Assembly (NCBI GenBank): GCA_028719045.1
Contig: JAQULD010000025.1
Coordinates: forward strand, 1 to 15,975
Length of the DNA: 15,975 nucleotides
Reading direction: 5' to 3'
Source of the DNA: Candidatus Omnitrophota bacterium
GTDB lineage: Bacteria; Omnitrophota; Koll11; Gygaellales; Profunditerraquicolaceae
Position numbers and translations under genes: made by a program. How positions within the stretch are numbered: the stretch's first letter is position 1; every line of letters begins with the position of its first letter. Under the pieces are notes generated by a model. The model was not told the origin of the DNA. It ran no database searches and was given only the letters and a program-made list of their open reading frames with translations. This document shows positions 1-5,893 of this stretch, piece by piece.

Positions 1-311
1 AGGTCTATTCCCAGGTTTATCCCGAAGATATATTCTGCGAGCGTAGATAGCCCGATGATCAACGCGTACGCGGCGCCGATTATCGCCCAGCGGTTACTGG
101 CAAAAGTTATAGCCAGCAGGCTAAAGCCGCAAAAAACGAAACCGACGGCGGATTGGTAGCGCATCGGCACAAATCCGCTATGCGCCTGCAATAATTTAAG
201 GTTGGAGGTATGCCAGCCGAACAAAACGACTATGCCGACAACGATCGCGACCAATCCGGAAATGAGCATCAATATGTCCGGAAGGCGCAAATTAGTATTG
301 ATCTTTTTCAT
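1..311 (-). CDS. Membrane sensor protein, N-terminal part only (runs off the left edge)
   Basis: An open frame starts at ATG 311..309 and stays open for 103 codons to the window edge. The predicted product begins MKKINTNLRLPDILML and holds at least three hydrophobic stretches, at about residues 12-33, 54-75 and 78-96. The second follows a segment reading FVPMRYQSAVGFVF and the third leads into EYIFGINLGID. This layout resembles the N-terminal membrane region found ahead of PAS, histidine-kinase or GGDEF domains in many environmental bacteria; that is recognition of a pattern, not proof. The output domain is outside the window. No good ribosome binding site precedes the ATG, and an in-frame TAA lies one codon upstream. 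It follows its own promoter and a hairpin terminator, so it is probably not simply part of the hydrogenase operon. Confidence 0.6.
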   Translation of the reverse strand, partial: MKKINTNLRLPDILMLISGLVAIVVGIVVLFGWHTSNLKLLQAHSGFVPMRYQSAVGFVFCGFSLLAITFASNRWAIIGAAYALIIGLSTLAEYIFGINLGID

Positions 312-314
312 GGT

Positions 315-358
315 TTAAAAAATAAAAAGCCAAATGTCAGCTTTCGCTGAAATTTGGC
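315..358 (-). terminator. Rho-independent terminator or attenuator in the leader of the membrane sensor gene
   Basis: Read on the minus strand, GCCAAAT pairs with ATTTGGC (352-358 with 329-335). After one mismatch an inner stem CAGC/GCTG plus one T-A pair closes on a GAAA loop. The stem is followed at once by TTTTTATTTTTT. The plus strand has no T-tract on its side, so it acts in one direction only. It lies after the stop of the maturation protease (472) but also downstream of the promoter at 439-466. It may end the [NiFe] operon, attenuate the next gene, or both. Confidence 0.75.
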
Positions 359-438
359 CCGTCAAATGGTTCTGTTTAAATTCCATGTTGAAATAATTCG
401 ATTTAGATCCTAAAAAATAACAATGCTATACAAGAATT

Positions 439-466
439 ATTATAAACCAGACTTTAGATAAGTCAA
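439..466 (-). promoter_or_regulatory. Sigma70-type promoter for the membrane sensor gene or a short leader RNA
   Basis: On the minus strand a TTGACT -35 box (466..461) is followed after 16 bases by a perfect TATAAT -10 box (444..439). The predicted start of transcription is near 432, about 120 bases before the ATG at 311. The -35 box begins only six bases after the stop codon of the protease gene. Confidence 0.65.
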
Positions 467-471
467 GCCCA

Positions 472-939
472 TTATGGGATGAGATATTTATCTATAAAAG
501 AGCTTATCTCCCGCGTAATGCTTTCTTTGCGCCTTTTAAGTTTATCGCTTAGCCCGTCTTTGTAAGAAATATCTTCCACCTGGATTCCCGCCACATAAAT
601 TTTAGTTTTTATCTTAAATTTTTCACAGAGTTCAAACAGGCTTTTCAGGTCAAGTTCGTGGGAGGATACCGGTTTCTCCGTAAAGGGCATTTTTATATTG
701 TTTAATTCGAAAATCCTGAGTTCCCCCGGCTTAAGGGAAGCGTCAATAGCGTCGACTAAAAGCACCGCGTCGTAATTCTCTATCCTGTAGATAAGGTCAA
801 AACTGGCGGTGCCGAAGTTCAAATAATCGACAGCTTTCCTCTTAAAAGAATTAAGGAGAGATTGCAGGACCTCGATGCCGATCCCGTCGTCTCTCCTTAA
901 AGTATTGCCAAGGCCGATTACCGCTCTTTTTTTAGGCAC
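472..939 (-). CDS. [NiFe] hydrogenase maturation endopeptidase (HyaD/HybD/HycI family, peptidase M52)
   Basis: A 155-residue protein of typical family length. The N-terminal GLGNTLRRDDGIG motif supplies the first nickel-sensing acid (D17/D18). D63 in LLVDAID and H94 in VSSHELDL sit where the other two metal ligands of HybD-type proteases are found, and VAGIQVE is also a family signature. The enzyme clips the C-terminal peptide from the large subunit after nickel is inserted in the cytoplasm. Its substrate is almost certainly the product of the gene just upstream (949-2310), which keeps an extension beyond its DPCxxCxxH motif. The start is GTG at 939..937, nine bases after the large-subunit stop; the nearer ATG is followed directly by TAG and cannot be used. 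AAAGGGG upstream can serve as ribosome binding site. Last gene of the [NiFe] operon. Confidence 0.9.
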   Translation of the reverse strand: MPKKRAVIGLGNTLRRDDGIGIEVLQSLLNSFKRKAVDYLNFGTASFDLIYRIENYDAVLLVDAIDASLKPGELRIFELNNIKMPFTEKPVSSHELDLKSLFELCEKFKIKTKIYVAGIQVEDISYKDGLSDKLKRRKESITREISSFIDKYLIP

Positions 940-948
940 TTCTACATT

Positions 949-2310
949 CTACCCCTTTACAAATTCCACATCCAGCATATGCGTCGCGCATAAGATACAC
1001 GGATCATACGACCTTGCCAGCATCTCCAGGCCCAGAGTGATCTCCTCTTCTGTCTTCTTTCCTACAAGTTCAGGCACGATCTTACGCATATCATCTTCGA
1101 GATTCCCGATGTTCTGGTTGGTAGGGATCACGCAGTTTGCCGCGGTAATATGCCCTGTTTCATTTATCGTATACTCATGGAACAAAGAACCTCTCGGGGC
1201 CTCCACGCAGCCGGCGCCGGTATTCGGCGTGTACTTGATCTTTCCGATCTCGCTTCTCTTGGGCCAGGAGGCGACCACGACCTTTTGCTCATTAAGGCCG
1301 TTTTTCAGGATCTTCTCCATTATTGCGATCGATTCTTCCAGGCAATGCACCCATTCCACAAGCTGCGCCGCCGTATTCAAATAAGGGTTGTGGATCGGAG
1401 GCTTCAGCCCCAATTCTTTGGCTACTTCCTTCGCTTTTTTATTTAATTTAGCGAAATTATTGTTAAACCTGGATACAGCTCCAACCGCGTAGGTCTTTCC
1501 GTCGATTTCCGATATTTTCGCGCGGGAATAATCCAGCACCCTTTCCTTAAAGACTTTCCTGTAATCCTGCACCCTGGTTTTCCTGCCGCCGTTCACTACC
1601 AGGTCCCCATCGTAAAAAGCGTACTCCTCATCGCTTGAAAGCGACATATATTGCGTGGGCCTGTCAAACTCAGGGAATTTAAGGGTTTTGATTATTTTTA
1701 CCGTGGTTTCTCCGTCTTTGCGCGATTCAAGCATCATCTGATACAGTTTTTCCAAGCCTTCGGTCTGAGGTAATTGGGTCAACCCTCCTATCACATAGCT
1801 TATCGGATGGATGTGGCGTCCGGCGAGCACTTCCCCCGCGTAATCGCTCATCCTTTTCATCCTAAGCGCCATTTCAATTACAGGCTTATGTGTCTTTATC
1901 AAAGGCACGATGCTTTTTACCCCTAAGAGGTCCGGGGCAACAAGGATTAAGATATGCAGGATATGGCTGTCCAGCTGTTCCGTGTGTAAAAGTAATTTCC
2001 TGAGCATTATTGTTTCTTCCGAAGGTTTCACGCCTAAGGCGTCTTCTCCCGCTTTTATGCTCACCAGGCTGTGCGCGCAGGCGCATATCCCGCAGATACG
2101 GCTGGTCAGATGCTGGGCTTCCCAGATAGACCTGTCCACAAGCATAGACTCGAAGAACCGCGGGGATTCGATGACCTGGAATTCGCATTTGGTCATCTTT
2201 CCTTCTTTGACGTCGACCACGATATTGCCGTGGCCTTCCACGCGGGTCAGGTAATGCACATCTACTTTTACGTCCTTGGAAATAGTTTTTTTATTTGAAT
2301 TCTTTGTCAT
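949..2310 (-). CDS. hydA: Group 3b [NiFe] hydrogenase large (alpha) subunit
   Basis: A 453-residue catalytic subunit holding the Ni-Fe(CN)2CO site. The N-terminal motif RVEGHGN (E25) and RICGICACAH give the first ligand pair, C73 and C76; DPCILCATH near the end gives C438 and C441. The nine residues after H444 (MLDVEFVKG) are the peptide removed by the downstream protease, so this protein needs proteolytic maturation. The gene order beta, gamma, delta, alpha and the sequence style match soluble cytoplasmic group 3b enzymes (Pyrococcus sulfhydrogenase type), which exchange electrons between H2 and NAD(P)H and can reduce polysulfide. ATG 2310 overlaps the delta gene by 20 bases and is preceded by GGGAG. 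Do not confuse this hydA with the [FeFe] catalytic subunit also present in this window. The group 3b call rests mainly on the partner subunits. Confidence 0.92.
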   Translation of the reverse strand: MTKNSNKKTISKDVKVDVHYLTRVEGHGNIVVDVKEGKMTKCEFQVIESPRFFESMLVDRSIWEAQHLTSRICGICACAHSLVSIKAGEDALGVKPSEETIMLRKLLLHTEQLDSHILHILILVAPDLLGVKSIVPLIKTHKPVIEMALRMKRMSDYAGEVLAGRHIHPISYVIGGLTQLPQTEGLEKLYQMMLESRKDGETTVKIIKTLKFPEFDRPTQYMSLSSDEEYAFYDGDLVVNGGRKTRVQDYRKVFKERVLDYSRAKISEIDGKTYAVGAVSRFNNNFAKLNKKAKEVAKELGLKPPIHNPYLNTAAQLVEWVHCLEESIAIMEKILKNGLNEQKVVVASWPKRSEIGKIKYTPNTGAGCVEAPRGSLFHEYTINETGHITAANCVIPTNQNIGNLEDDMRKIVPELVGKKTEEEITLGLEMLARSYDPCILCATHMLDVEFVKG

Positions 2311-3061
2311 ATTTATCTCCCATTGAATCGCTGTATAAAGTAAAATTCTGCAGGATCTCTTCCAGCTTTAAGCCGTATTTTGCCAGTATGTCTTTTTGCG
2401 CGTCTGATGCGGGATTGTCCACTAACCCCCTGCAGCCGTAACACCTGTTCCCGTTATTGATACACCAGGAATTACATCCTGCCCTGGTGACCGTGCCCAT
2501 GCATTCCTGGTCTTTTTCATAACGGCAGACGTTCTCGTTCATCTTGCATTCCACGCATACCGGATAATTCGGCAAAACATAAGGTTTGCCCATAAGAATA
2601 CATTTTAAAACGTTGACTATCTCCGGGACATAAGGCGGGCAATTATGGATGAAATAATCCACTTTCACCACCGCGTGGACCGGCATCGCTTTTATGGTGT
2701 TTACCGTATCCGCCTTGTCGCCGTAAACGCGCTGCTTTGCCACATCCAGGGAAGTGCGGTTTTTAACGCAGTTTACCCCTCCGATGGTGGCGCAGGCCCC
2801 AAAAGCTACCAGGACCTTGGCTTGTTCCCTTATTTTCTTTATGCGTATCACGTCGTTATCCGTGGAAATCGCGCCTTCAACGAACGCGACATCGTAGTCA
2901 TCGGACTTCTCAGACATGACCTCGCGGAAACTGACGATATCCACTATCTCTACCAGGTCAAGCAACGTCTGCCCCATATTGGCAAACTGCAGCTGGCAGC
3001 CTTCACAATCGGTAAAATCGAAAAAAGCCACCCTAGGCTTCCCGCTAGATTGCTTTTTCAT
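2291..3061 (-). CDS. hydD: Group 3b [NiFe] hydrogenase small (delta) subunit
   Basis: The frame is open from 3124, but the start chosen is ATG 3061..3059. An AAAGGAG ribosome binding site stands six bases before it, and the extra N-terminal residues of the longer form resemble no family member. The resulting protein has 256 residues. The DCEGCQLQF motif (C19, C22) with the later GAC and NCPP cysteines binds the proximal [4Fe-4S] cluster. A cysteine-rich C-terminal part (CVECKMNENVC, CMGTVTRAGC, CINNGNRCYGC) should bind two more clusters. It carries electrons from the Ni-Fe site to the gamma and beta subunits. No twin-arginine signal is present, as expected for a cytoplasmic group 3 enzyme. 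It overlaps the gamma gene by 17 bases and the alpha gene by 20, which suggests translational coupling. Confidence 0.92.
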   Translation of the reverse strand: MKKQSSGKPRVAFFDFTDCEGCQLQFANMGQTLLDLVEIVDIVSFREVMSEKSDDYDVAFVEGAISTDNDVIRIKKIREQAKVLVAFGACATIGGVNCVKNRTSLDVAKQRVYGDKADTVNTIKAMPVHAVVKVDYFIHNCPPYVPEIVNVLKCILMGKPYVLPNYPVCVECKMNENVCRYEKDQECMGTVTRAGCNSWCINNGNRCYGCRGLVDNPASDAQKDILAKYGLKLEEILQNFTLYSDSMGDKYDKEFK

Positions 3062-3911
3062 GGCATTCTCCTTTGAAATTTTTAAGCTCGGCGTAATTGA
3101 ACACGGGGCCCGACTGGCAGACATACTTGCCTTCGATCTGGCAATGTCCGCATTTACCCAGCCCGCATTTCATTCTTCTCTCCAGGGAAACGATAAGCTG
3201 GTGGTCGGGTATATTTTTCTCAAGCAATTTCACGATGACGAATTTATACATGATCGGCGGCCCTACCACCACCGCGTAAGTCCTGGTAGGGTTGATATCG
3301 ATGCCGGGGATAAGCGTGGTTATCAAGCCGACGTTACCCTTCCATTCCGGGTCGCCCTTATCCACCGTGCAATTAAATTTAATTTCAGACCTTCTCATCC
3401 AATCGAGGGTTTCCTCCCTGAATAAAAGTTCTTTGGGAGCTTTGCAGCCCAGGAGAATCTGCACATTCCCGAAATCATTCCTGTGGGCCATGATATACCT
3501 GATCAACGAGCGCAGCGGCACTATCCCCAAGCCTCCGGCCACTATCAAGACATCGTAACCGAACATATTGTCTATGGGAAACCCTTTGCCGAAAGGGCCT
3601 CTTATGCCTAATTGGTCTCCTTTAGCTAACTTATGCAGGGCGTTCGTCAATACCCCGACGTTCCTGACGGTAAGGTCAAAGTAGCCCTTATCGGAAGGAG
3701 AAGAACAGATGGATATCGGCGCTTCGCCGTAACCAAAGATGGAGGCCATTACGAACTGCCCGGGCTCATGGCCGAGGTTTATCTTGTTCTCAAGTTCGAT
3801 CCTGAAGAATTTTTCCTTCTCGGTAAGCATTTCGGCCTTGATTATCCTGGCCTTCATTGGCTTATACGGAGAAGTTTTCATATGCTCAAGAAGTATTTCC
3901 CTGTCAATCAT
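3045..3911 (-). CDS. hydG: Group 3b [NiFe] hydrogenase gamma subunit (FAD/NAD(P) oxidoreductase)
   Basis: A 288-residue diaphorase subunit of the ferredoxin-reductase (PyrK-like) fold. Residues 20-115 form the FAD-binding barrel (EAPISICSS at 63-71). Residues 118-225 form the NAD(P) domain (VLIVAGGLGIVPLRS). C249, C254, C257 and C265 bind a [2Fe-2S] cluster near the C-terminus. It passes electrons between NAD(P)H and the iron-sulfur chain. The frame is open from 3989, but the upstream part translates the repeat element at 3944-4020. ATG 3911 with GAGGG before it is the likely start. The symbol follows the Pyrococcus hydBGDA naming and has nothing to do with the radical-SAM maturase HydG. Confidence 0.9.
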   Translation of the reverse strand: MIDREILLEHMKTSPYKPMKARIIKAEMLTEKEKFFRIELENKINLGHEPGQFVMASIFGYGEAPISICSSPSDKGYFDLTVRNVGVLTNALHKLAKGDQLGIRGPFGKGFPIDNMFGYDVLIVAGGLGIVPLRSLIRYIMAHRNDFGNVQILLGCKAPKELLFREETLDWMRRSEIKFNCTVDKGDPEWKGNVGLITTLIPGIDINPTRTYAVVVGPPIMYKFVIVKLLEKNIPDHQLIVSLERRMKCGLGKCGHCQIEGKYVCQSGPVFNYAELKNFKGECHEKAI

Positions 3912-3943
3912 CAATTTACCCTCGCTTTGTGTACAGACACAAT

Positions 3944-4020
3944 ACCGGCGCAATTCCGCCACCAGGCGGACACCGGCGCAATTCCACATAAGCGCCGGGT
4001 GAAAGCATAAGCGCCGGATG
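3944..4020. repeat. Intergenic two-hairpin palindromic repeat, nested copy (locus 1)
   Basis: This lies between the stop of the beta gene (4021) and the start of the gamma gene (3911). On the plus strand it contains ACCGGCGCAATTCC twice (3944-3957 and 3972-3985) and CATAAGCGCCGGRTG twice (3987-4001 and 4006-4020). Between the first pair is a perfect 5-bp hairpin, CCGCC-acca-GGCGG (3956-3969). The second ACCGGCGC pairs with the first GCGCCGGGT, and the outer copies can pair as well. The core 3956-4001 has the same layout as 5813-5860. Confidence 0.7.
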
Positions 4021-5052
4021 TTATTGTATAGTTTCCGTCAGTGAATTTACCGTCTCTATAAGCTTTATATCCGCCATACAGGTCCTGGTGCATCTTCCGC
4101 ACCCGGTGCAGAAATACCTGTTATATTTATCCACCGAATATTTGAATTTTCTGTAATACCTGTGCCTTTGCCTGGCGTCGCGGCCTTTCCTGAAGTCCTC
4201 GCCTCCGGCCACCTTGGCGAAATCGTCCATCTGGCAGGAATTCCACATGCGCGACCTGACCCCTTCCTTAAGGGACAATTCCATCTGGTCCATCACGTCA
4301 AAACAATAGCAGGTGGGGCATACCGCCGTGCAGTTGCCGCATCCGACGCACCTTTTTCCTACATCTTTCCAGACATCCGAAGCGAAAGACTTATCGAAGG
4401 CATCGTAAACTTTCGGGAGCTGCGCGTTAAATTCCGGTTTGAATATTTTCTTTTTTTCCTCTCTTACCCTGTCCAGGCTTTCCATATCCGCGTTTACCGC
4501 TTCCTTGATGTAACTTAAGCCTTTTACCAATTTCTCTCCCTTATCGGAATTGATGTGCAGGATAAAATTATCCCCGATATCAACCATCATCAGGTCATAA
4601 CCGCCCCTGGGCTCGTGATTGCCCATCGCGGCGCAATTGGCGAATTTATCGCAGTACTCAAGGCATTCTATCCCGATAATGGTCATCTTGTCTTTTCTGT
4701 TCAGGTAATTGGGATCCTCGGGGCTGTCGCGAAAAACCACATCCATGCACTGGATACCGGCTATATCGCAGGTGTGCACCGCGAAAAGTATAAACTCCTC
4801 GAATTCCTTGATGGCCTTTCCGGTTTTAAAGGGATTGACGCTGAACTTGAATAATTTTTCCCTTTGAGGGAAATAATATTTTTTCGGAGGCAATATCGTG
4901 GGGATATATTTGAGGCTTACCTCGCTTATGTCTTTTACGGGGCGAAAGACAAAGAGGTTCTCTTTTTTCTTCGGCGCGTAGACCCTGGCCTTCTTTTTAA
5001 GGTCGGCAAGCCATTTACCAAGATTATCCTTATTGATCACCGCGTATTTCAT
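4021..5052 (-). CDS. hydB: Group 3b [NiFe] hydrogenase beta subunit (4Fe-4S dicluster protein)
   Basis: A 343-residue iron-sulfur subunit. The C-terminal third carries two [4Fe-4S] motifs: C235-x2-C238-x2-C241-x3-C245 and C315-x2-C318-x2-C321-x3-C325. The second reads CTGCGRCTRTCM, with Met in place of the usual Pro after the last Cys. The N-terminal two thirds (HTCDIAGIQ at 93-101, IECLEYC at 128-134, GGYDLMMVDIGD at 150-161) match the domain shared by sulfhydrogenase beta subunits and anaerobic sulfite reductase subunit A. It probably relays electrons with the gamma subunit and may host the sulfur-reducing side activity. ATG 5052 has TGGAG about seven bases upstream and follows the HypA-like gene after 31 bases. 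Confidence 0.88.
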   Translation of the reverse strand: MKYAVINKDNLGKWLADLKKKARVYAPKKKENLFVFRPVKDISEVSLKYIPTILPPKKYYFPQREKLFKFSVNPFKTGKAIKEFEEFILFAVHTCDIAGIQCMDVVFRDSPEDPNYLNRKDKMTIIGIECLEYCDKFANCAAMGNHEPRGGYDLMMVDIGDNFILHINSDKGEKLVKGLSYIKEAVNADMESLDRVREEKKKIFKPEFNAQLPKVYDAFDKSFASDVWKDVGKRCVGCGNCTAVCPTCYCFDVMDQMELSLKEGVRSRMWNSCQMDDFAKVAGGEDFRKGRDARQRHRYYRKFKYSVDKYNRYFCTGCGRCTRTCMADIKLIETVNSLTETIQ

Positions 5053-5083
5053 TTTTTTCTCCAGTCTTTCAGCAGATTAAATT

Positions 5084-5326
5084 TTATTTAAATTCTATTC
5101 TGGTGATTTCGAATTCAGCGCCGTAAGGTATTGCCTTTATTTCCATATCCAGGCCCTGCCAGCGGGTGCCGGTAGAGGCCTGCCTGAAATGCTCTAAAAA
5201 ATGCTCTTTACTAAAACCGCTTAATTCCGACACGGAAACATATATCCTGGAAACGCTTTTTCCGGACGCCTTTTCTTCACTTTCCAGGTACAAAAGAAGC
5301 TTCTTAAACAAATGGGTTTCGTGCAC
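5084..5326 (-). CDS. HypA-like nickel-insertion protein lacking the zinc domain
   Basis: The frame is open from GTG 5353, but GTG 5326..5324 is preferred. It gives the N-terminus MHETHLFKKLL, matching the invariant Met-His-Glu of HypA, whose N-terminal amine and His2 bind nickel. It also leaves the Rex operator (5338-5355) outside the gene. The 80-residue product follows HypA through IYVSVSELSGFSKEHFLEHF and LDMEIKAIP. It then goes straight to YGAEFEITRIEF, the closing strand that normally follows the CxxC...CxxC zinc domain. No cysteine is present at all. Only 31 bases separate its stop from the beta gene, so the zinc domain was not lost by a simple frameshift. First gene of the [NiFe] operon; probable role in nickel delivery. 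There is no clear ribosome binding site. Confidence 0.65.
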   Translation of the reverse strand: MHETHLFKKLLLYLESEEKASGKSVSRIYVSVSELSGFSKEHFLEHFRQASTGTRWQGLDMEIKAIPYGAEFEITRIEFK

Positions 5327-5337
5327 GGCGCGTATAA

Positions 5338-5355
5338 TTGTGAAATTTATCACAA
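5338..5355. promoter_or_regulatory. Rex operator controlling the [NiFe] hydrogenase operon
   Basis: The plus strand reads TTGTGAAATTTATCACAA. It matches the known Rex site TTGTGAA-N4-TTCACAA at 13 of 14 defined positions and is an inverted repeat with six-base perfect arms. It starts about 20 bases downstream of the -10 box at 5375-5380, a position suited to repression by blocking polymerase. A third half-site, TTGTG at 5357-5361, makes a second overlapping dyad, CACAA-a-TTGTG. A CRP/FNR-type protein would also fit TGTGA-N6-TCACA, but the C-terminus of Rex is encoded at the other end of this window. Confidence 0.75.
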
Positions 5356-5374
5356 ATTGTGCTAAATTTTAATA

Positions 5375-5402
5375 ATTTTACCATTGGCGCAATGATTGTC
5401 AA
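5375..5402 (-). promoter_or_regulatory. Promoter of the group 3b [NiFe] hydrogenase operon
   Basis: On the minus strand a consensus TTGACA (5402..5397) is followed after 16 bases by TAAAAT (5380..5375), which is preceded by TGG as an extended -10. Transcription should start near 5368, about 42 bases before the HypA-like GTG at 5326. The -35 box starts 12 bases after the stop of the response regulator gene. There is no terminator in between, so read-through from the upstream operon is also possible. Confidence 0.75.
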
Positions 5403-5414
5403 GAGATTTACTTT

Positions 5415-5801
5415 TTATTTACCTATATTATCCGCTATTGCTTTAAGGAGGGTCTCGGGTTTAACCGGCTTCTCGAGCACGGCCTTTACCGGCAGCCAAT
5501 CCTCATCAGGCTCAAAGCCGAAAGGAAGGTTCATCTCTTTTTTTATTCCAGTAACCATTATGACCGGGATGCTCTTTGTTTTTTCGTTTTTCTTCAGGCT
5601 GACCGCTATATCGAAGCCCTCGGTCTTGCGGGCCATCATCACATCCAGCATGATCAGGTCGGGACAGGAACTTTTAGCCAGGCCAAAGCCATCCTCTCCT
5701 TTTGAAGCGGAAGCCACTTCATAGCCTTTTGCTTCCAGAAGCGTCGTGATCGCTTCGGTAAAATCCGCGTCGTCATCAATCACTAATATTTTCTTCGCCA
5801 T
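5415..5801 (-). CDS. Single-domain response regulator (CheY-like receiver)
   Basis: A 128-residue receiver domain with no output domain. The acidic pocket is D9-D11, the phospho-acceptor is D53 (LIMLDVMM), the switch Thr is T84 (VTG) and the conserved Lys is K111 (LEKPVKP). An insertion reading FGFEPDEDWLPVKAV lies just before K111. I associate this insert with receivers found beside multimeric hydrogenase or NuoEF-type genes, but that is from memory. It closes the [FeFe] operon and may be the partner of the histidine kinase at 11396-13231. Without a DNA-binding domain it must act by protein contact or phosphate transfer. ATG 5801 follows a strong GGAGGAGGAG site. The repeat element at 5813-5861 lies just upstream. 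Confidence 0.9.
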   Translation of the reverse strand: MAKKILVIDDDADFTEAITTLLEAKGYEVASASKGEDGFGLAKSSCPDLIMLDVMMARKTEGFDIAVSLKKNEKTKSIPVIMVTGIKKEMNLPFGFEPDEDWLPVKAVLEKPVKPETLLKAIADNIGK

Positions 5802-5812
5802 TTTCTCCTCCT

Positions 5813-5861
5813 CCCACAGCAGTGGGACACCCGCGCTATGTTCTGCATAAGCGCGGGGTGT
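5813..5861. repeat. Intergenic two-hairpin palindromic repeat (locus 2)
   Basis: This lies between the stop of hydE (5894) and the response regulator (5801). First hairpin: CCCAC-agca-GTGGG (5813-5826). Second hairpin: ACACCCGCGCTATG (5827-5840) with CATAAGCGCGGGGTGT (5846-5861), fully paired except for two one-base bulges. CATAAGCGCGGGGTG matches the copy at 3987-4001 in 14 of 15 bases. There is no T-tract on either side, so it is not a typical terminator. Confidence 0.7.
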
Positions 5862-5893
5862 TAGCTAATTAAGTAGAATTGATTATAACAAAA

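Noticed and set aside
315..432. Cyclic di-GMP (GEMM) or other known riboswitch in the leader of the membrane sensor gene
   Set aside because: I could not find the conserved core sequences of any riboswitch class I know. Only the hairpin and T-tract are supported.
468..478. Palindrome CCCATTATGGG over the stop codon of the maturation protease
   Set aside because: An 11-base palindrome with a one-base centre cannot form a terminator hairpin, and a chance match of this size is easily expected in 16 kb.
875..1384. Long plus-strand open frames opposite the hydrogenase genes, such as this one and those at 14628-15407 and 10723-11274
   Set aside because: They lie antisense to proteins with clear family motifs, lack ribosome binding sites and have no recognisable domain. 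They are shadows of the minus-strand genes.
3062..3124. Longer N-terminus for the [NiFe] small subunit starting at 3124
   Set aside because: The extra residues match no family member and overlap the gamma gene by 80 bases. ATG 3061 has a well-placed AAAGGAG.
3944..4020. Short CRISPR array
   Set aside because: The repeats are palindromic, differ in type, occur only twice each and have no regular spacers. The match with 5813-5861 points to a dispersed hairpin element instead.
5327..5353. Upstream GTG at 5353 as the start of the HypA-like gene
   Set aside because: It would place nine residues with no HypA likeness before the Met-His-Glu end and put the start inside the Rex operator. No ribosome binding site supports it.
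5338..5355. CRP or FNR site as the main reading of the palindrome
   Set aside because: The TGTGA-N6-TCACA core fits CRP as well, but the outer bases fit Rex, the position suits a repressor, and rex itself is in the window. It is kept only as an alternative.
5403..5414. Terminator between the response regulator and the [NiFe] promoter
   Set aside because: No inverted repeat with a T-tract is present in this gap, so read-through between the operons cannot be excluded.
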